A stretch of DNA of 5,522 bases from the NCBI GenBank assembly GCA_945861195.1, contig CAMATS010000184.1, forward strand, positions 1 through 5,522, in the 5' to 3' direction. The position numbers and the translations under genes were made by a program. Positions 5,170 to 5,522 of this stretch are shown one piece after another. The notes below the pieces were generated by a model. The model was not told where the DNA came from, ran no database searches, and saw only the letters and a program-made list of their open reading frames with translations. Positions within the stretch are counted from its first letter, which is position 1. Every line of letters starts with the position of its first letter. This DNA is from Rhodoferax sp. OV413. Lineage in GTDB: Bacteria; Pseudomonadota; Gammaproteobacteria; Burkholderiales; Burkholderiaceae_C.

Positions 5170-5522
5170 ATGCTGCTGCGCCGTGACCGACTGATACCCG
5201 CCATCGTTGCCAGTCCGCTCTTTCTGCAAAATCTCGATGCCTCGGTGATGGCTACGGCGCTACCCAGCATTGCCAGCTCACTGGCGGTGCCGCCGCTGCA
5301 CCTCAACCTGGCCATCACCGCCTACCTGCTCAGCTTGGCGGTGTTTCTGCCGCTCAGCGGCTGGCTGGCCGATCGGCTGGGCGCACGGCGCGTGTTTTGT
5401 CTGGCGATTGCGCTTTTTTCGTTCGGCTCAGCCCTGTGCGGCGTGGCTGACAGCCTGCCCGAACTGGTGTTGTTTCGCATCCTGCAGGGCCTGGGTGGCG
5501 CCATGATGGTGCCGGTGGGTCG
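5170..5522 (+). CDS. MFS transporter, DHA2 (EmrB/QacA-like) family, N-terminal part
   Basis: Inner-membrane proton-coupled transporter; 117 full codons are visible before the right edge. The sequence starts MLLRRDRLIPAIVASPLFLQ and continues NLDASVMATALPSIA (21-35), the membrane-1 motif with a conserved acidic residue seen in 14-helix DHA2 exporters (LDxTIVNVALP-like). A second membrane segment spans about 46-64. The loop GWLADRLGARRVF (64-76) is MFS motif A. After the third segment, RILQGLGGAMMVPVG (103-117) is the motif-B-like stretch typical of this family. ATG 5170 is chosen because the nearby ATG at 5162 runs into a stop within about ten codons. The gap to the TIM-barrel stop is 9 bases and there is no strong ribosome site. 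Most DHA2 relatives are drug exporters, but the operon context would also allow a role with the pathway's substrate or product. A full family of about 450-500 residues is expected. Confidence 0.9.
   Translation, partial: MLLRRDRLIPAIVASPLFLQNLDASVMATALPSIASSLAVPPLHLNLAITAYLLSLAVFLPLSGWLADRLGARRVFCLAIALFSFGSALCGVADSLPELVLFRILQGLGGAMMVPVG

Noticed and set aside
5270..5506. Plus-strand open frame of 78 codons within the MFS gene
   Set aside because: The overlapping frame from 5170 gives clear MFS motifs (LDASVMATALP, GWLADRLGARR, RILQGLGG). This frame gives a Cys/Arg/Trp-rich sequence without meaning.

Overview
The window looks like part of a catabolic or uptake locus in a high-GC betaproteobacterium, most likely Comamonadaceae (Burkholderiales). 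That placement rests on overall GC, strong G/C preference at third codon positions, and the style of the Liv-type transporter and sugar-isomerase-like proteins. It is inference, because no marker gene is present.

Layout. Two gene sets diverge from an AT-richer intergenic region (about 3936-4219). Leftward (minus strand), in transcription order, are a Liv-family periplasmic binding protein (3935-2793), a shikimate dehydrogenase AroE homologue (2759-1920), the remains of an amidohydrolase gene (1906-1674), the permease livH (1666-791) and the permease livM (794 to beyond the left edge). Gaps are 33, 13 and 7 bases and the last junction is a 4-base ATGA overlap, so this reads as one operon. The ATPase genes livG and livF are expected further left but are not in the window. 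Rightward (plus strand) are a short coding-like stretch (4220-4348), a xylose-isomerase-like TIM-barrel protein (4345-5160) joined to it by another ATGA overlap, and the start of a DHA2-type MFS transporter (5170 to the right edge).

How the genes may work together. A Liv-type importer normally brings amino acids, aromatic acids or other small carboxylates across the inner membrane. Here its operon also carries a shikimate dehydrogenase with two altered motif residues and the relic of a LigI-like amidohydrolase. The divergent TIM-barrel protein belongs to the same broad family as some 3-dehydroshikimate dehydratases. Together this suggests uptake and breakdown of a quinate/shikimate-like or aromatic compound. 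The substrate is not shown by the sequence.

Most notable points: the amidohydrolase gene seems to have lost its middle (N-terminal metal motif and C-terminal tail remain, in different frames); aroE sits inside a transporter operon; and an unrecognised short reading frame is apparently translationally coupled to the TIM-barrel gene. No RNA gene, insertion sequence, CRISPR array, clear terminator or long repeat was seen.
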